Positions 26,764-36,109 of a stretch of DNA of 64,000 nucleotides are shown one piece after another. The stretch is from NCBI GenBank assembly GCA_020635435.1, contig JACJZU010000004.1, forward strand, positions 1 to 64,000. Reading direction: 5' to 3'. The notes beneath the pieces are model-generated. The model was not told the DNA's origin. It ran no database searches and saw only the letters and a list, made by a program, of their open reading frames with translations. Position 1 is the first letter of the stretch. Each line of letters opens with the position of its first letter. Position numbers and translations under genes: made by a program. The DNA is from Flavobacteriales bacterium. Lineage in GTDB: Bacteria > Bacteroidota > Bacteroidia > NS11-12g > UBA9320.

Positions 26764-27762
26764 TTACACGGTGATCATCCCTTCCCTGAAGAGGTACTCG
26801 GCTATCTGCACTGCGTTGGTAGCTGCTCCTTTGCGAAGGTTGTCCGCAACGATCCAAAGATTCAGAGTGTTAGCCTGACTTTCATCGATTCGTATCCTCC
26901 CCACAAAGACCTCATTGTGCCCTTTTGCCATTAACGGCATTGGATAGGTGTTGGATGAAGGGTCGTCCTGAACAACAACTCCGGGAGTTGTTCGAAGTAA
27001 TTGCCTGATTTCTTCAATTGTAAAGGACGATTCGAACTCCGCATTCACGCTTTCCGAATGACCCCCATCAACAGGCACGCGAACAGCTGTCGCCGTAATT
27101 CCAATACCCGGTGCGTTCAGGATTTTCCTGGTTTCGTGAACCAGTTTCATCTCCTCTTTGGTATAACCGTTATCTTGAAATACATCGCAATGAGGAAGAC
27201 AGTTTCGGTAGATCTGAAATGGATATGCAGGATCAGACACCTGTATTCCCTGCGATTCTTCGAACATTTGTTGAACCGCTTTTTGACCTGTACCTGATAC
27301 ACTTTGATAGGTGGAGATCACCAATCTGCGCAGTCCAAATTTTCTGTGCAATGGATTCAAAACCATCACCATTTGAATAGTAGAACAGTTTGGATTGGCA
27401 ATGATCCTATGAGAGCTGTTGAGGACAGAGGCATTAATCTCAGGTACGATCAACGGAACATCGGTTTCCATACGCCACGCTGAGGAGTTGTCGATAACTG
27501 TTGTACCCATGGCAGCAAATTGAGGTGCCCATTCTTTACTTATCGTTCCACCTGCGGAGAATAGAGCGATGGCGCAACCTGACTTAGAAGCTGTTTCCAG
27601 ATCGGTAACACTGTATTCCATTCCCCTGCATACCACTGTTTTACCTATACTGCGGGAACTTCCAACAGCCACAATTTCCTCAATTGGAAGTATACTATCC
27701 TCAAGTACTTTGAGCATTTCCGTACCTACCATGCCGGTTGCTCCAACTACCGCTACTTTCAT
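26764..27762 (-). CDS. asd: Aspartate-semialdehyde dehydrogenase
   Basis: A 332-residue NADPH-dependent enzyme producing aspartate semialdehyde for lysine/diaminopimelate, threonine and methionine synthesis. The N-terminal VAVVGATGMVG binds NADP, the active-site cysteine is in NPNCSTIQM (about 130), and the basic GGHSESV motif (about 235) is present. The length is as expected. The gene is transcribed alone or with the oxidoreductase downstream (about 100-base gap). Confidence 0.96.
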   Translation of the reverse strand: MKVAVVGATGMVGTEMLKVLEDSILPIEEIVAVGSSRSIGKTVVCRGMEYSVTDLETASKSGCAIALFSAGGTISKEWAPQFAAMGTTVIDNSSAWRMETDVPLIVPEINASVLNSSHRIIANPNCSTIQMVMVLNPLHRKFGLRRLVISTYQSVSGTGQKAVQQMFEESQGIQVSDPAYPFQIYRNCLPHCDVFQDNGYTKEEMKLVHETRKILNAPGIGITATAVRVPVDGGHSESVNAEFESSFTIEEIRQLLRTTPGVVVQDDPSSNTYPMPLMAKGHNEVFVGRIRIDESQANTLNLWIVADNLRKGAATNAVQIAEYLFREGMITV

Positions 27763-27865
27763 ATGTTTAGTTATTTAGATCATTTCTTGACCAACAGCAC
27801 TCAGTCTTCTAGTTTGATAGACGAAAAACGATGCTGTTGCCATGCAGCCGAAAATGACCGGCTCA

Positions 27866-28726
27866 TCAGGCATCGATCATCTCAAGAGTCTTGCTTTTGA
27901 AGCGCTTACCGGTTACGGTACTTAGAACGGCCAATTCTTTCATCAATTTCCGGAATTGATCCAAAGAGAGGGATTGAGGACCATCCGAAAGTGCACTGTC
28001 CGGATCGTTGTGAACTTCGATCATCAGCCCATCAGCCCCTACAGCCACTGCTGCCTTCGACATGGCTCCCACTACACTTCTCTTTCCTGTGCCTTGACTG
28101 GGATCCACCACTATGGGAAGATGACTAAGCTCCTTCACAAGGGCCACAGAACCAAGATCAAGCGTGTTCCGAAGGGATTGATCAAATGTGCGGATACCTC
28201 GCTCACACAGAATAACCTGATCATTGCCCCCCAACAGAATGTATTCTGCCGCCAGCAACCATTCATCCACCGTCGCATCCATTCCCCTTTTCAACAGAAT
28301 TGGTTTATCCGTTTTACCCAATTCCTTGAGAAAATGGTAATTCTTCATATTTCGGGATCCAACTTGGATAATATCCGTGTAAGGATAAACGAGATCCAAT
28401 AAACTGAAGTCCATCACTTCCGTAATGATCCCAAGTCCGTATGTATCGCTGGCCTGTTTGAGTAAACGCAGACCTTCTTTCTCCAATCCTTGAAAATTAT
28501 AAGGAGATGTACGCGGTTTAAAGGCCCCTCCACGCAAGAATGGCACTCCGGCAGCATGAACTGCACCGGCGATTTCGAATAACTGTCGTTCAGATTCTAC
28601 GGCACAGGGCCCTGCGATCATGAACAATTCATTACCTCCAATGGTAGAGTTCCTGACTGTTACAACTGTTTGCTGTTTATCAGGTGTTTTGGAAGCTAAT
28701 CTGTATGGTGTGTTCAACTCCGCCAT
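27866..28726 (-). CDS. aroF: 3-Deoxy-7-phosphoheptulonate synthase, type I-beta
   Basis: A 286-residue DAHP synthase, the first enzyme of the shikimate pathway (phosphoenolpyruvate plus erythrose 4-phosphate). The motifs GPCAVES (about 39), RGGAFKPRTSPYNFQG, IQVGSRNMKNY, LKRGM and VDPSQGTGKR with the metal-binding histidine/glutamate region (EVHNDP) are intact. It is the short type I-beta form with no fused chorismate mutase or ferredoxin-like regulatory domain. Allosteric control by that route is therefore not expected here. Confidence 0.94.
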   Translation of the reverse strand: MAELNTPYRLASKTPDKQQTVVTVRNSTIGGNELFMIAGPCAVESERQLFEIAGAVHAAGVPFLRGGAFKPRTSPYNFQGLEKEGLRLLKQASDTYGLGIITEVMDFSLLDLVYPYTDIIQVGSRNMKNYHFLKELGKTDKPILLKRGMDATVDEWLLAAEYILLGGNDQVILCERGIRTFDQSLRNTLDLGSVALVKELSHLPIVVDPSQGTGKRSVVGAMSKAAVAVGADGLMIEVHNDPDSALSDGPQSLSLDQFRKLMKELAVLSTVTGKRFKSKTLEMIDA

Positions 28727-28756
28727 TATTACTGCAAATAAAACACAGATGCATAA

Positions 28757-30148
28757 TTATAGTTTTATGTAGGTGACTTTAAGTTCAATCCCACCTCGCA
28801 TTCCCAATTCGCCGTTTTCGAGGACCACTCTACTGGCGGTTACAGGCCGGTCTGAAGGAATGATCAAGTAAAATCCCCTATTGTTAACAGTGCCCTGCGC
28901 GAGAAAATCATCCAGTAATTTTTGAAGATGTCTGTTGATCCGGAATGTATAGGTGCTCGTTTTACTGTCATAACTACCCCCATAGTTTGTGTTTCCGATC
29001 CAAAGAGGGTTGATCGGAGCTATTTCATCGATCAGGTCCAGTATGAAGGTATTGGAACTGTCTTCTGAACCGGGCTGAAGTAAAAGAAGTCGGTCAGGTG
29101 CTGGATAGTCCTCAGTAAGTGTACTTTTCTTCACTCGAATGGTCAGCTTGGCTTCATTAATGAAAACCGGATTCCCATCAGCCACCAGATCATAAAGGCC
29201 CTTGATCTCTATTTTGGTCTTCAAGCCTCCCAGAGACTGAATATAAGTTTCTGGGTAGTGGGTTCCACCTTGATCGAACTGACTACTGATGTTAGCCGGA
29301 TAATCACTCTCATACGAACCGATTCTCGCACATGTTGAATTGATCAGAAACTCCTTACTCAAAGTGTCGTTGTAGTAAATGAGCATTTTGGAGTTGGCGT
29401 TCAAAAGGTCAATTGCCGCTATTCCCCCTTCACCGGGACTAAGATGATCAGTTTTTGGAAGCAAGGCCAGCCCTTTGAAAAAGTTCCTGAACGACTCATT
29501 ACTGGAGTAGTTCCCCCTGTTTGAAGGACTCGTAAGCTCTGTTCCGAACTCCTTGGATAGTTTGATCCTCAAAGCTCCAACTGCAGATTTTTTAACACCG
29601 TTCTCCAACCACGTTACTGTATCGCTAAAGTTGAAGTGAGTCTCAACATCGGCCAGCAGTGCCCCGGTATTCGGTATGTAAGTACTGTAATATTGATCAG
29701 AACCGTAAATACGTTCCTCCATGCGGCGAACCTCAAAACGCTGTAAGGTCTGAAATTCACCATAATGCTCGGAGTTCTTATCGAACAATAAAGTGAGCAC
29801 TACCGAGTCAGGCTCCGGGGTGCTTCCAAAATCTATATTGATCTCAGGCAAGGCAAAATCGAGACATATCCCTGCTTTACGTAATCCTGTCAGAGGGTCG
29901 TTAATTGCCCCAAGTACGTTTAAACTTAATGAATCAGTACGCAAAGAATCCTCCCGGATCGTACGAGTAATTATGTCGAACGAATCTAAGATCAGTGCGT
30001 CAATATTCCCCCCGTCGGCACGTAAATTCAAGCCGAGTGAGCGATCTTCATCCTTGCAACCCTGGGAAAACACCAGAGTAAGGATCACGCATAACGGAAC
30101 AATACTTCGCTGAAGAAAAAGGCTAGTTATTCGCCAGGAGATTTTCAT
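28757..30148 (-). CDS. DUF4270 family lipoprotein
   Basis: About 463 residues. An N-terminal hydrophobic segment ends in the lipobox FSQGC (about residue 29), followed by KDEDRSLGLNLR, so it is an outer-membrane or periplasmic lipoprotein. The body matches DUF4270 (LGAINDPLTGLRKAG near the start, a central TYIP region, C-terminal GGIELKVTYIKL). The function is unknown. Upstream codons are open to 30250, but the ATG at 30148 starts the signal peptide. The first 26 bases overlap the 3' end of the starch-synthase-like gene, a pairing often kept in Flavobacteriia. Confidence 0.85.
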   Translation of the reverse strand: MKISWRITSLFLQRSIVPLCVILTLVFSQGCKDEDRSLGLNLRADGGNIDALILDSFDIITRTIREDSLRTDSLSLNVLGAINDPLTGLRKAGICLDFALPEINIDFGSTPEPDSVVLTLLFDKNSEHYGEFQTLQRFEVRRMEERIYGSDQYYSTYIPNTGALLADVETHFNFSDTVTWLENGVKKSAVGALRIKLSKEFGTELTSPSNRGNYSSNESFRNFFKGLALLPKTDHLSPGEGGIAAIDLLNANSKMLIYYNDTLSKEFLINSTCARIGSYESDYPANISSQFDQGGTHYPETYIQSLGGLKTKIEIKGLYDLVADGNPVFINEAKLTIRVKKSTLTEDYPAPDRLLLLQPGSEDSSNTFILDLIDEIAPINPLWIGNTNYGGSYDSKTSTYTFRINRHLQKLLDDFLAQGTVNNRGFYLIIPSDRPVTASRVVLENGELGMRGGIELKVTYIKL

Positions 30149-30941
30149 AGAAAGAGGAATACTCTTCGGCCAGATTTTCCCCTTTGTGCACCATGATGAT
30201 CTTATCAGAGGCTTGTTCAAGGTGTTTGGCAACATTTGGATCCAACTCATCTGAGCATTGTACTACAGCATCGGCATGGGTGATAGCCCCAATGTACATA
30301 CTGCTGCAATCCGCATTCTGAAAAGGCTCCATAGCCTCGTCCGTAATGTGATTCAAACTGGCTTTGCGACTGAAATCCTTACCCAGAGAATCCCCAAATT
30401 GGTTCGAAAACACAGAGTAAACAACTTTTGCGTTTTGGAAAACCGGTTCGTCCTTGTAGATCGTTTGAAGGTACAAGGGGATCAAACTCGTCATCCAACC
30501 CTGACAATGAATAATGTCCGGATACCAGCCCAACTTCTTAACTGTTTCCAATGCCCCTTTGCAGAAGAAGATCGTCCGCTCATCGTTGTCGTCGAAGAAT
30601 TTATCGTTCTCGTCGTTGTATACGAATTTGCGGTGGAAGTAATCTTCATTGTCCAGAAAATATACCTGCATCTTGGTGTTAGGAATAGAAGCTACCTTGA
30701 TGGTCAGCGGATTGTCGTTATCATCAATTGTGATGTTCATCCCAGAAAGACGAACAACCTCATGCAGGCGATTGCGCCGTTCATTGATAACACCAAAACG
30801 AGGAACTAAAATTCGAACTTCATTGTCTTGTTCCTGAATGGCCTGCGGTAAAACGCGGGCAATTTCACCCATGGTGGAATTTTCAAGGAACGGACTCATT
30901 TCAGATGAGATAAACAGTACCTTTTTTCTGGTATTTTCCAT
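30123..30941 (-). CDS. Glycogen/starch synthase-like protein, GT5 domain only
   Basis: About 272 residues matching the N-terminal GT5 catalytic half of bacterial glycogen synthase (VLFISSEMSPF, VYFLDNEDYFHR, DIIHCQGWMTSLIPLYL). The C-terminal GT1 half, which completes the active site, is absent. The usual KxGGL ADP-glucose motif of the N-terminus is replaced by ENSTMGEIARVLP. It is therefore unlikely to be a normal glycogen synthase. The family occurs as this short form, next to panC and DUF4270, in many Flavobacteriia. The start at 30941 rather than further upstream is decided by the promoter element at 30974-30981. Confidence 0.82.
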   Translation of the reverse strand: MENTRKKVLFISSEMSPFLENSTMGEIARVLPQAIQEQDNEVRILVPRFGVINERRNRLHEVVRLSGMNITIDDNDNPLTIKVASIPNTKMQVYFLDNEDYFHRKFVYNDENDKFFDDNDERTIFFCKGALETVKKLGWYPDIIHCQGWMTSLIPLYLQTIYKDEPVFQNAKVVYSVFSNQFGDSLGKDFSRKASLNHITDEAMEPFQNADCSSMYIGAITHADAVVQCSDELDPNVAKHLEQASDKIIMVHKGENLAEEYSSFYENLLANN

Positions 30942-30973
30942 AAATATTACGATTATTTGCCGTTTGAGAAGTG

Positions 30974-30981
30974 CAAAGGTA
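30974..30981 (-). promoter_or_regulatory. -7 promoter element TACCTTTG (minus strand)
   Basis: On the minus strand the sequence reads TACCTTTGC, 32 bases before the ATG at 30941. It lies in the divergent spacer shared with panC and excludes the longer frame to 30998. Confidence 0.65.
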
Positions 30982-31042
30982 CCGCGTAAATTCAGCAATT
31001 TTGGCCACTTTGCTACTTGTATATTAAGTATTTTTTGAGTAA

Positions 31043-31894
31043 ATGTTGTCTGTCCACAAGCCCGAAATCCTGGCCGAGATTCTGCAAAATGCCATCGGGC
31101 AAGGCAAATCCATCGGATTTGTACCTACTATGGGGGCAATTCATCGCGGTCATGTGTCTCTGGTAGAACGCGCTCGCAGTGAAAATGACTTTACAGTGTG
31201 CAGCATTTTTGTCAACCCGAGGCAATTTAACGAGCAAAAGGACCTGGACCTTTACCCAAGACCCATAGAAAGCGATATGGCCCTACTTTTGGATGCCGGA
31301 GTAGACGTACTTTTCCTTCCCGATTCGGAGGAGATGTACCCTCCAGATTATTCGGCGCCCTATATTGAACTAGGCCAATTGGAACTATTGCTCGAAGGTG
31401 CAATGCGTCCCGGACATTTTAGAGGTGTTGCTCAGGTAGTCGATCGTTTGTTCAGCATCGTTCAGCCGTCCCGGGCTTATTTCGGACAGAAGGATTTTCA
31501 GCAAACAGTTGTTATTCAGAAACTCATCGATCAAAGGTATCCCAATATCCGAATGGTCGTTTGTCCCATTGTCAGAGAAGCCAATGGCCTTGCCTTCAGC
31601 TCAAGAAATGAAAGACTTACCGTTGGTGAAAGAGAGCAAGCTTCATTTATCTACGAAGCTCTGAAAACGTTGAAAGAAGCCTGCGCAACCGAACCCCTGG
31701 AGACCGCCATCAACAAGGCCCGGTTCATGCTCGAACTGGTTGAGGATGCCACAGTTGAATATTTAGAGGCGGTGAACGCACATGATATGTCCCCTGTCGA
31801 TGATCTGAACGCTGCAAGTACCATTGTGGCCGTAACGGTGGTTCGCTATGGCGGAGTGCGGCTCCTGGACAATATCATTCTCAAGCAGAGCTGA
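31043..31894 (+). CDS. panC: Pantothenate synthetase
   Basis: A 283-residue ligase that joins pantoate and beta-alanine with ATP, the last step of pantothenate synthesis. The adenylate-forming motifs PTMGAIHRGH (about 28-37), NPRQFN, FGQKDFQQ (about 150) and AFSSRNERL (about 185) are all present. The length is standard. It diverges from the starch-synthase-like gene. The partner gene panD does not follow it here. Confidence 0.96.
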   Translation: MLSVHKPEILAEILQNAIGQGKSIGFVPTMGAIHRGHVSLVERARSENDFTVCSIFVNPRQFNEQKDLDLYPRPIESDMALLLDAGVDVLFLPDSEEMYPPDYSAPYIELGQLELLLEGAMRPGHFRGVAQVVDRLFSIVQPSRAYFGQKDFQQTVVIQKLIDQRYPNIRMVVCPIVREANGLAFSSRNERLTVGEREQASFIYEALKTLKEACATEPLETAINKARFMLELVEDATVEYLEAVNAHDMSPVDDLNAASTIVAVTVVRYGGVRLLDNIILKQS

Positions 31895-31982
31895 TTTTTA
31901 TTTCTACCCGGCGAGCAAAGTTTACTGGCTGAATCCATTAATTTGCGACATGTGAAACCAACCCGGCAAGGGTAATTTATTC

Positions 31983-33623
31983 ATGAGAAAGCTATTTTTA
32001 ACCGGTTTAACGGTATTCATCGCATTTTTAGGAGTTCAGGCACAAGGTGTTCTTTCCGGTAATTTTCAAAGTAATTTTTCGGTTTTCGATCTCGATAGTG
32101 CCATTGGTGCCTATGAATCCCCTCAATACACGGCCGAGATGTCTTCAGCGGAAGCATGGCTCTTCCTCAATTATCAACTCAAGGGCTTCGATCTGTCAGC
32201 GCGTTACGACCTGTTCAATAACAGCAACCTCCTTATTCCTACAGGTAGCTATTCCGGTCATGGTCTCGGCTTCTGGCAGATTCGGAAACGGATATCCGAT
32301 CTTACATTAACAGCAGGTTCGTTCTACGATCAGTTTGGTTCCGGCCTGGTCTTTCGGGCTTACGAGAATCGCCCTTTAGGTCTGGATTACGCAATCCAAG
32401 GAGTTCATGCGAGGTACGACATCAGCCCCACCTGGATGATCAAGGGCTTTACGGGCAATCAAAAGGGTTCGATTGAAGATAGGTTCAGTGCCTCACCACA
32501 GATAGTCAAAGGGATAAATACTGAAAAGGATTTTATTCTCGGGAAAAAGGAGATCAGGCTCAGTGTAGGTGCATCTGCCGTGAACCGAACACTCGCCCGG
32601 GAGGATATGAACCTGATCTCAGCAGAGATCAATGGCTATTCCAGAGAGCTCAGGTTCGATCCCAAATACAATACATATGCCTATAACGGCTATTTCAATG
32701 TCGGACTGGGAGATTTTGCCCTGTTTGGAGAATACGTTGGCAAAACCCAAGAGGCAATACGGGATATTGATGGATTGCTCAAGCTGTCTGATGGAAAGAT
32801 CTATCTCGTGGGAGGGTCATTCGCCAAGAACAAGCTCGGCAAGTCCAAAAAAGGTGGATTGGGAATGAATGTGCAATACCGCGTCATTGATCACTTTCAG
32901 TTTCGAAATACACCCAATGCTGAATTGTTGAACGGTTTCCTCACATATCAACCTTCATTGACGAGACAAGCGAGCTACCGGCTGCTTGCGCGCTATATCG
33001 CTCAAGCTCTCGATCTCGGTGAAAAAGGTATACAGGCCGATCTGTTCTATACCATAAATCGGGGAAAAACGCTGACTTTGAATTACAGCGATATTCACAG
33101 TTTGGAAGGAGAGCACCTTTACCAGGAGTATTATGCCGACTATGAACATAAGTTCAACAAGAGCTGGAAAGCCAAAATAGGTTTACAGAAGGTATTCTAT
33201 AATCAGAGAGTGTACCAAGGAAAAGATTCAAGCTACAAGAATGTAGAGACAATAACACCATTCGGTGAGGTCACTTACAAGATCGATAAGCGAAACTCTT
33301 TGAGAATGGAATGCCAGTATCTCATGACGCAACAAGACCTTGGGAGTTTTGTGAACGCTATTCTAGAGTTGAACATGTCGCCGCATTGGTCGTTCTCCGT
33401 TTCCGATATGGTCAATGTGGATCCGGTAAGGCATGAGGAGTCGGTTGTACTTTCCGACGATATCGTTCATTACTATTCCGTTTTTGCCAAGTATAATATT
33501 GATGTGACCAGTTTCACATTAGCGTACATCAAGCAGGTTGAAGGCGTGAACTGCACAGGTGGTATTTGTCGGATCGAGCCTGCATTCAGTGGGATCCGAT
33601 TTACCCTGCAGACGAACTTCTGA
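31983..33623 (+). CDS. DUF6029 family outer-membrane beta-barrel protein
   Basis: A 546-residue protein with a signal peptide (residues 1-21, ending GVQAQ) and a long chain of amphipathic beta-strands ending in an aromatic residue (FTLQTNF), as expected for a barrel inserted by BAM. The overall pattern (GNFQSNFSVF near the N-terminus, YENRPLGLDYAIQGVHARY) fits DUF6029, a Bacteroidota family of unknown role. A pair of cysteines near the end (VNCTGGIC) could form a disulfide. Confidence 0.75.
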   Translation: MRKLFLTGLTVFIAFLGVQAQGVLSGNFQSNFSVFDLDSAIGAYESPQYTAEMSSAEAWLFLNYQLKGFDLSARYDLFNNSNLLIPTGSYSGHGLGFWQIRKRISDLTLTAGSFYDQFGSGLVFRAYENRPLGLDYAIQGVHARYDISPTWMIKGFTGNQKGSIEDRFSASPQIVKGINTEKDFILGKKEIRLSVGASAVNRTLAREDMNLISAEINGYSRELRFDPKYNTYAYNGYFNVGLGDFALFGEYVGKTQEAIRDIDGLLKLSDGKIYLVGGSFAKNKLGKSKKGGLGMNVQYRVIDHFQFRNTPNAELLNGFLTYQPSLTRQASYRLLARYIAQALDLGEKGIQADLFYTINRGKTLTLNYSDIHSLEGEHLYQEYYADYEHKFNKSWKAKIGLQKVFYNQRVYQGKDSSYKNVETITPFGEVTYKIDKRNSLRMECQYLMTQQDLGSFVNAILELNMSPHWSFSVSDMVNVDPVRHEESVVLSDDIVHYYSVFAKYNIDVTSFTLAYIKQVEGVNCTGGICRIEPAFSGIRFTLQTNF

Positions 33624-33640
33624 TCATTCAGTTAGTCGCT

Positions 33641-34855
33641 ATGAGCTACGATGTAGGAATTGTGGGAGGAGGGATCGTGGGACTGGCTACAGCTCATGCC
33701 CTGTTGGAAAGTGATCCGGAACTCAAGATCGCTGTGCTTGAAAAAGAGAATGGCCCTGGCAAACATCAAACTGGACATAATAGTGGTGTGATCCATTCAG
33801 GGATATACTACAAGCCCGGCTCTCTCAAAGCTCAAAATTGCCTCAACGGCTATCGTCTGCTTCTGGAATTTGCCGATAGATACGCCATTCCCTACGAATT
33901 ATGTGGCAAGATCATCGTTGCTTCCAATGAGTCTGAACTGACCCAGCTGGACATGATTCATCAAAGAGGTATTGAAAACGGATTAACGAACTTGCGCCTT
34001 TTAAATGGAGAGGAGATCAGTGAATTTGAACCACATTGTGCAGGTGTTCGTGCTCTGGCCGTTCCTCAGACTGGAATTATCGATTATGGACAGGTTTGCA
34101 ATAAACTCGTGGATCTGATCACCGAAAAGGGTTCCGAATTCGTTTCAAATTTTAAGGTCATTTCGACAAACCGATCAAAGGAAGGTTGGTTGATCAAAGC
34201 CCAATCGAGGGCTGAAGTGCGCTGTGCACAGCTGGTTAACTGCGCAGGCCTCTATTCGGATAAAGTGGCCTCCTTGTCACATCCCGATTTGGATACGCGG
34301 ATCATTCCCTTTCGCGGAGAATATTTCATGCTGAAACCACAGGCCAAGCACTTGGTCAAGAATCTGATCTATCCCGTCCCGGACCCTAATTTCCCCTTCC
34401 TCGGAGTGCACTTTACACGAATGATCAATGGGAATATTGAAGCCGGACCAAATGCCGTTCTGGCATTTCGCCGCGAGGGTTATCAGAAGCTCGATATTCA
34501 CCCTGTGGAACTTTGGGAATCACTCTCATGGCCGGGATTTCGGAAAGTAGCTGCCAGGTATTGGAAAACGGGGTTAGGTGAAATGTATCGCTCCTTTTCC
34601 AAAAAAGCCTTCACAAAGGCATTACAAAAATTGATTCCCGAAATTGAGATTCACCATCTTGAAACAGCTGAGTCGGGTGTGAGGGCCCAGGCTTGCGATC
34701 GAACCGGTGGATTACTCGATGATTTTAAGATCGTGGAAGAGAATAAGGCAATTCACATATTGAATGCCCCCTCACCCGCCGCAACATCTTCACTGTCAAT
34801 CGGTCGTTCTGTTTCCGAATTGGTATTGAAACAACTTAATAATTCTCACGCGTGA
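33641..34855 (+). CDS. lhgO: L-2-hydroxyglutarate oxidase LhgO
   Basis: A 404-residue FAD-dependent oxidase/dehydrogenase of the DAO superfamily. The N-terminal dinucleotide motif VGIVGGGIVGLATAHAL, the LhgO signature GHNSGVIHSGIYYKPGS and the later RGEYFML, HFTRMINGN and AQACDRTGG are visible. It converts L-2-hydroxyglutarate to 2-oxoglutarate and passes electrons to the quinone pool. The ATG at 33641 is chosen because the dinucleotide fold starts there; upstream codons belong to the previous gene's 3' end in another frame. Confidence 0.92.
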   Translation: MSYDVGIVGGGIVGLATAHALLESDPELKIAVLEKENGPGKHQTGHNSGVIHSGIYYKPGSLKAQNCLNGYRLLLEFADRYAIPYELCGKIIVASNESELTQLDMIHQRGIENGLTNLRLLNGEEISEFEPHCAGVRALAVPQTGIIDYGQVCNKLVDLITEKGSEFVSNFKVISTNRSKEGWLIKAQSRAEVRCAQLVNCAGLYSDKVASLSHPDLDTRIIPFRGEYFMLKPQAKHLVKNLIYPVPDPNFPFLGVHFTRMINGNIEAGPNAVLAFRREGYQKLDIHPVELWESLSWPGFRKVAARYWKTGLGEMYRSFSKKAFTKALQKLIPEIEIHHLETAESGVRAQACDRTGGLLDDFKIVEENKAIHILNAPSPAATSSLSIGRSVSELVLKQLNNSHA

Positions 34856-35002
34856 AGGACTTTCCGTAAATACCTAACCCACATTTCTCGATTCTAAAGC
34901 ATGCACAGCACTTCAATCTCCGGTCAAAGGTTCTGATGGTTTTTAGAGGATCATGCTCCATGATTCATTTTGGAACATACTACATTCGCTAGTTCATAGC
35001 AA

Positions 35003-36109
35003 ATGCGGAACATGGGCAACATATTCACCGGATCGGGGCTGACCTGGATTATTCTGTTTGCCTTGTTGCTCACGGGTTATTCCTCGTTCAGTCAGAATTA
35101 CAGATATCATCTCGGTGCCAGTGCACTGCCCGGTTTTCTGATTGCACATACTCCCGATTCGAAAAATCTGGAGGCCCACACATTTGGTGTTGAAATGCAA
35201 TGGACCCGACGGGCGATCACAGAGCGACCCTGGGCCAGAGAATATAAAGATCCCAGAATCGGGCTGAATCTGCTCTACATGGATCTGGGAAATCCGGATC
35301 TCACAGGACGAGTTTTTTGTATTGGGCCCAATTTTGAGTCAGCAATCATTAAAACGGATCGAGATCAGCTTCGTTTCCGTGCGGGAAGTGGATTCGGCTA
35401 TATCACCAGAAAGTTCGATCCGTTCGAAAATCGAAGGAATCAGGCGATTGGATCGAACCTGAATGCCTTGATCCAATTCCGTCTGTCCTGGACCCATCGT
35501 TTCGCTCAAACACCCTGGGAAAGTATCTTCGGTATCGGTGGCACGCACTTCAGCAATGGAAGTTTTCGAGTGCCAAATCTGGGAGTGAATATGCCGGGCC
35601 TTTTTATCGGGTTGAATTATCAATTCGATCAGAGTGAGGAAGCATATGATGCGCAAGACACAATTCGAATTCCCGAATGGACGGTTTATGCATCCTACGC
35701 ATTTAAGGAGCGAAGTTTGGCCAAACAACAGCCTTTCCACGTATTCAGTATCGGACTCGAGCGCATTAAAAGAAGAAGCCTCACAAGGCAATGGCGCTAT
35801 GGTGGCGAACTTTTTTTCGATAAAACCCACCAATTCGGCAAGAATCCAGATGGTTCCCTGAAGAACTTAAGTCCGGACCAGTTCACCGAGGTGGCCATTT
35901 TTGGTGGCCATCAGTGGCTTATCTACAAAGTTCATCTCATCGTGGATCTCGGTGCATACCTCTACAAACCGAGCACGGATAAATTCCTGATCTACGAGCG
36001 GGTCGGGTTCAAATACCAAGTGAGCGATAAATTATATCTCAGAACGACCTTGAAGGCGCACATTGCAGTTGCAGACTTTATCGACTGGGGGATAGGGTAC
36101 AAATTATGA
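35003..36109 (+). CDS. PagL-like lipid A deacylase (acyloxyacyl hydrolase family)
   Basis: A 368-residue protein with a signal peptide (about 1-34, ending SSFSQ) and a beta-rich body. The motif HFSNGSFRVPNLGVN contains the His182-x-Ser184 pair and the N-x4-PN-x-G-x-N pattern of PagL, the outer-membrane enzyme that removes the 3-O acyl chain of lipid A. The protein is about twice the length of PagL, with a second barrel-like half after residue 230. Whether it deacylates lipid A or another acyl lipid is inferred from the motif only. A second ATG lies three codons in. Its last four bases (ATGA) overlap the next gene. Confidence 0.8.
   Translation: MRNMGNIFTGSGLTWIILFALLLTGYSSFSQNYRYHLGASALPGFLIAHTPDSKNLEAHTFGVEMQWTRRAITERPWAREYKDPRIGLNLLYMDLGNPDLTGRVFCIGPNFESAIIKTDRDQLRFRAGSGFGYITRKFDPFENRRNQAIGSNLNALIQFRLSWTHRFAQTPWESIFGIGGTHFSNGSFRVPNLGVNMPGLFIGLNYQFDQSEEAYDAQDTIRIPEWTVYASYAFKERSLAKQQPFHVFSIGLERIKRRSLTRQWRYGGELFFDKTHQFGKNPDGSLKNLSPDQFTEVAIFGGHQWLIYKVHLIVDLGAYLYKPSTDKFLIYERVGFKYQVSDKLYLRTTLKAHIAVADFIDWGIGYKL

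Noticed and set aside
30258..30809. A 183-codon plus-strand frame opposite the starch-synthase-like gene
   Set aside because: It is antisense to a conserved gene with proper motifs; a side effect of codon composition.
30123..30941. Starch-synthase-like gene as a truncated pseudogene
   Set aside because: The frame is intact, has its own promoter, and the short form next to panC and DUF4270 is a recurrent arrangement in the class, so it is a real short protein family.
30942..30998. Longer N-terminus for the starch-synthase-like gene
   Set aside because: A TACCTTTG promoter element lies inside the extension, so translation must start downstream at 30941.
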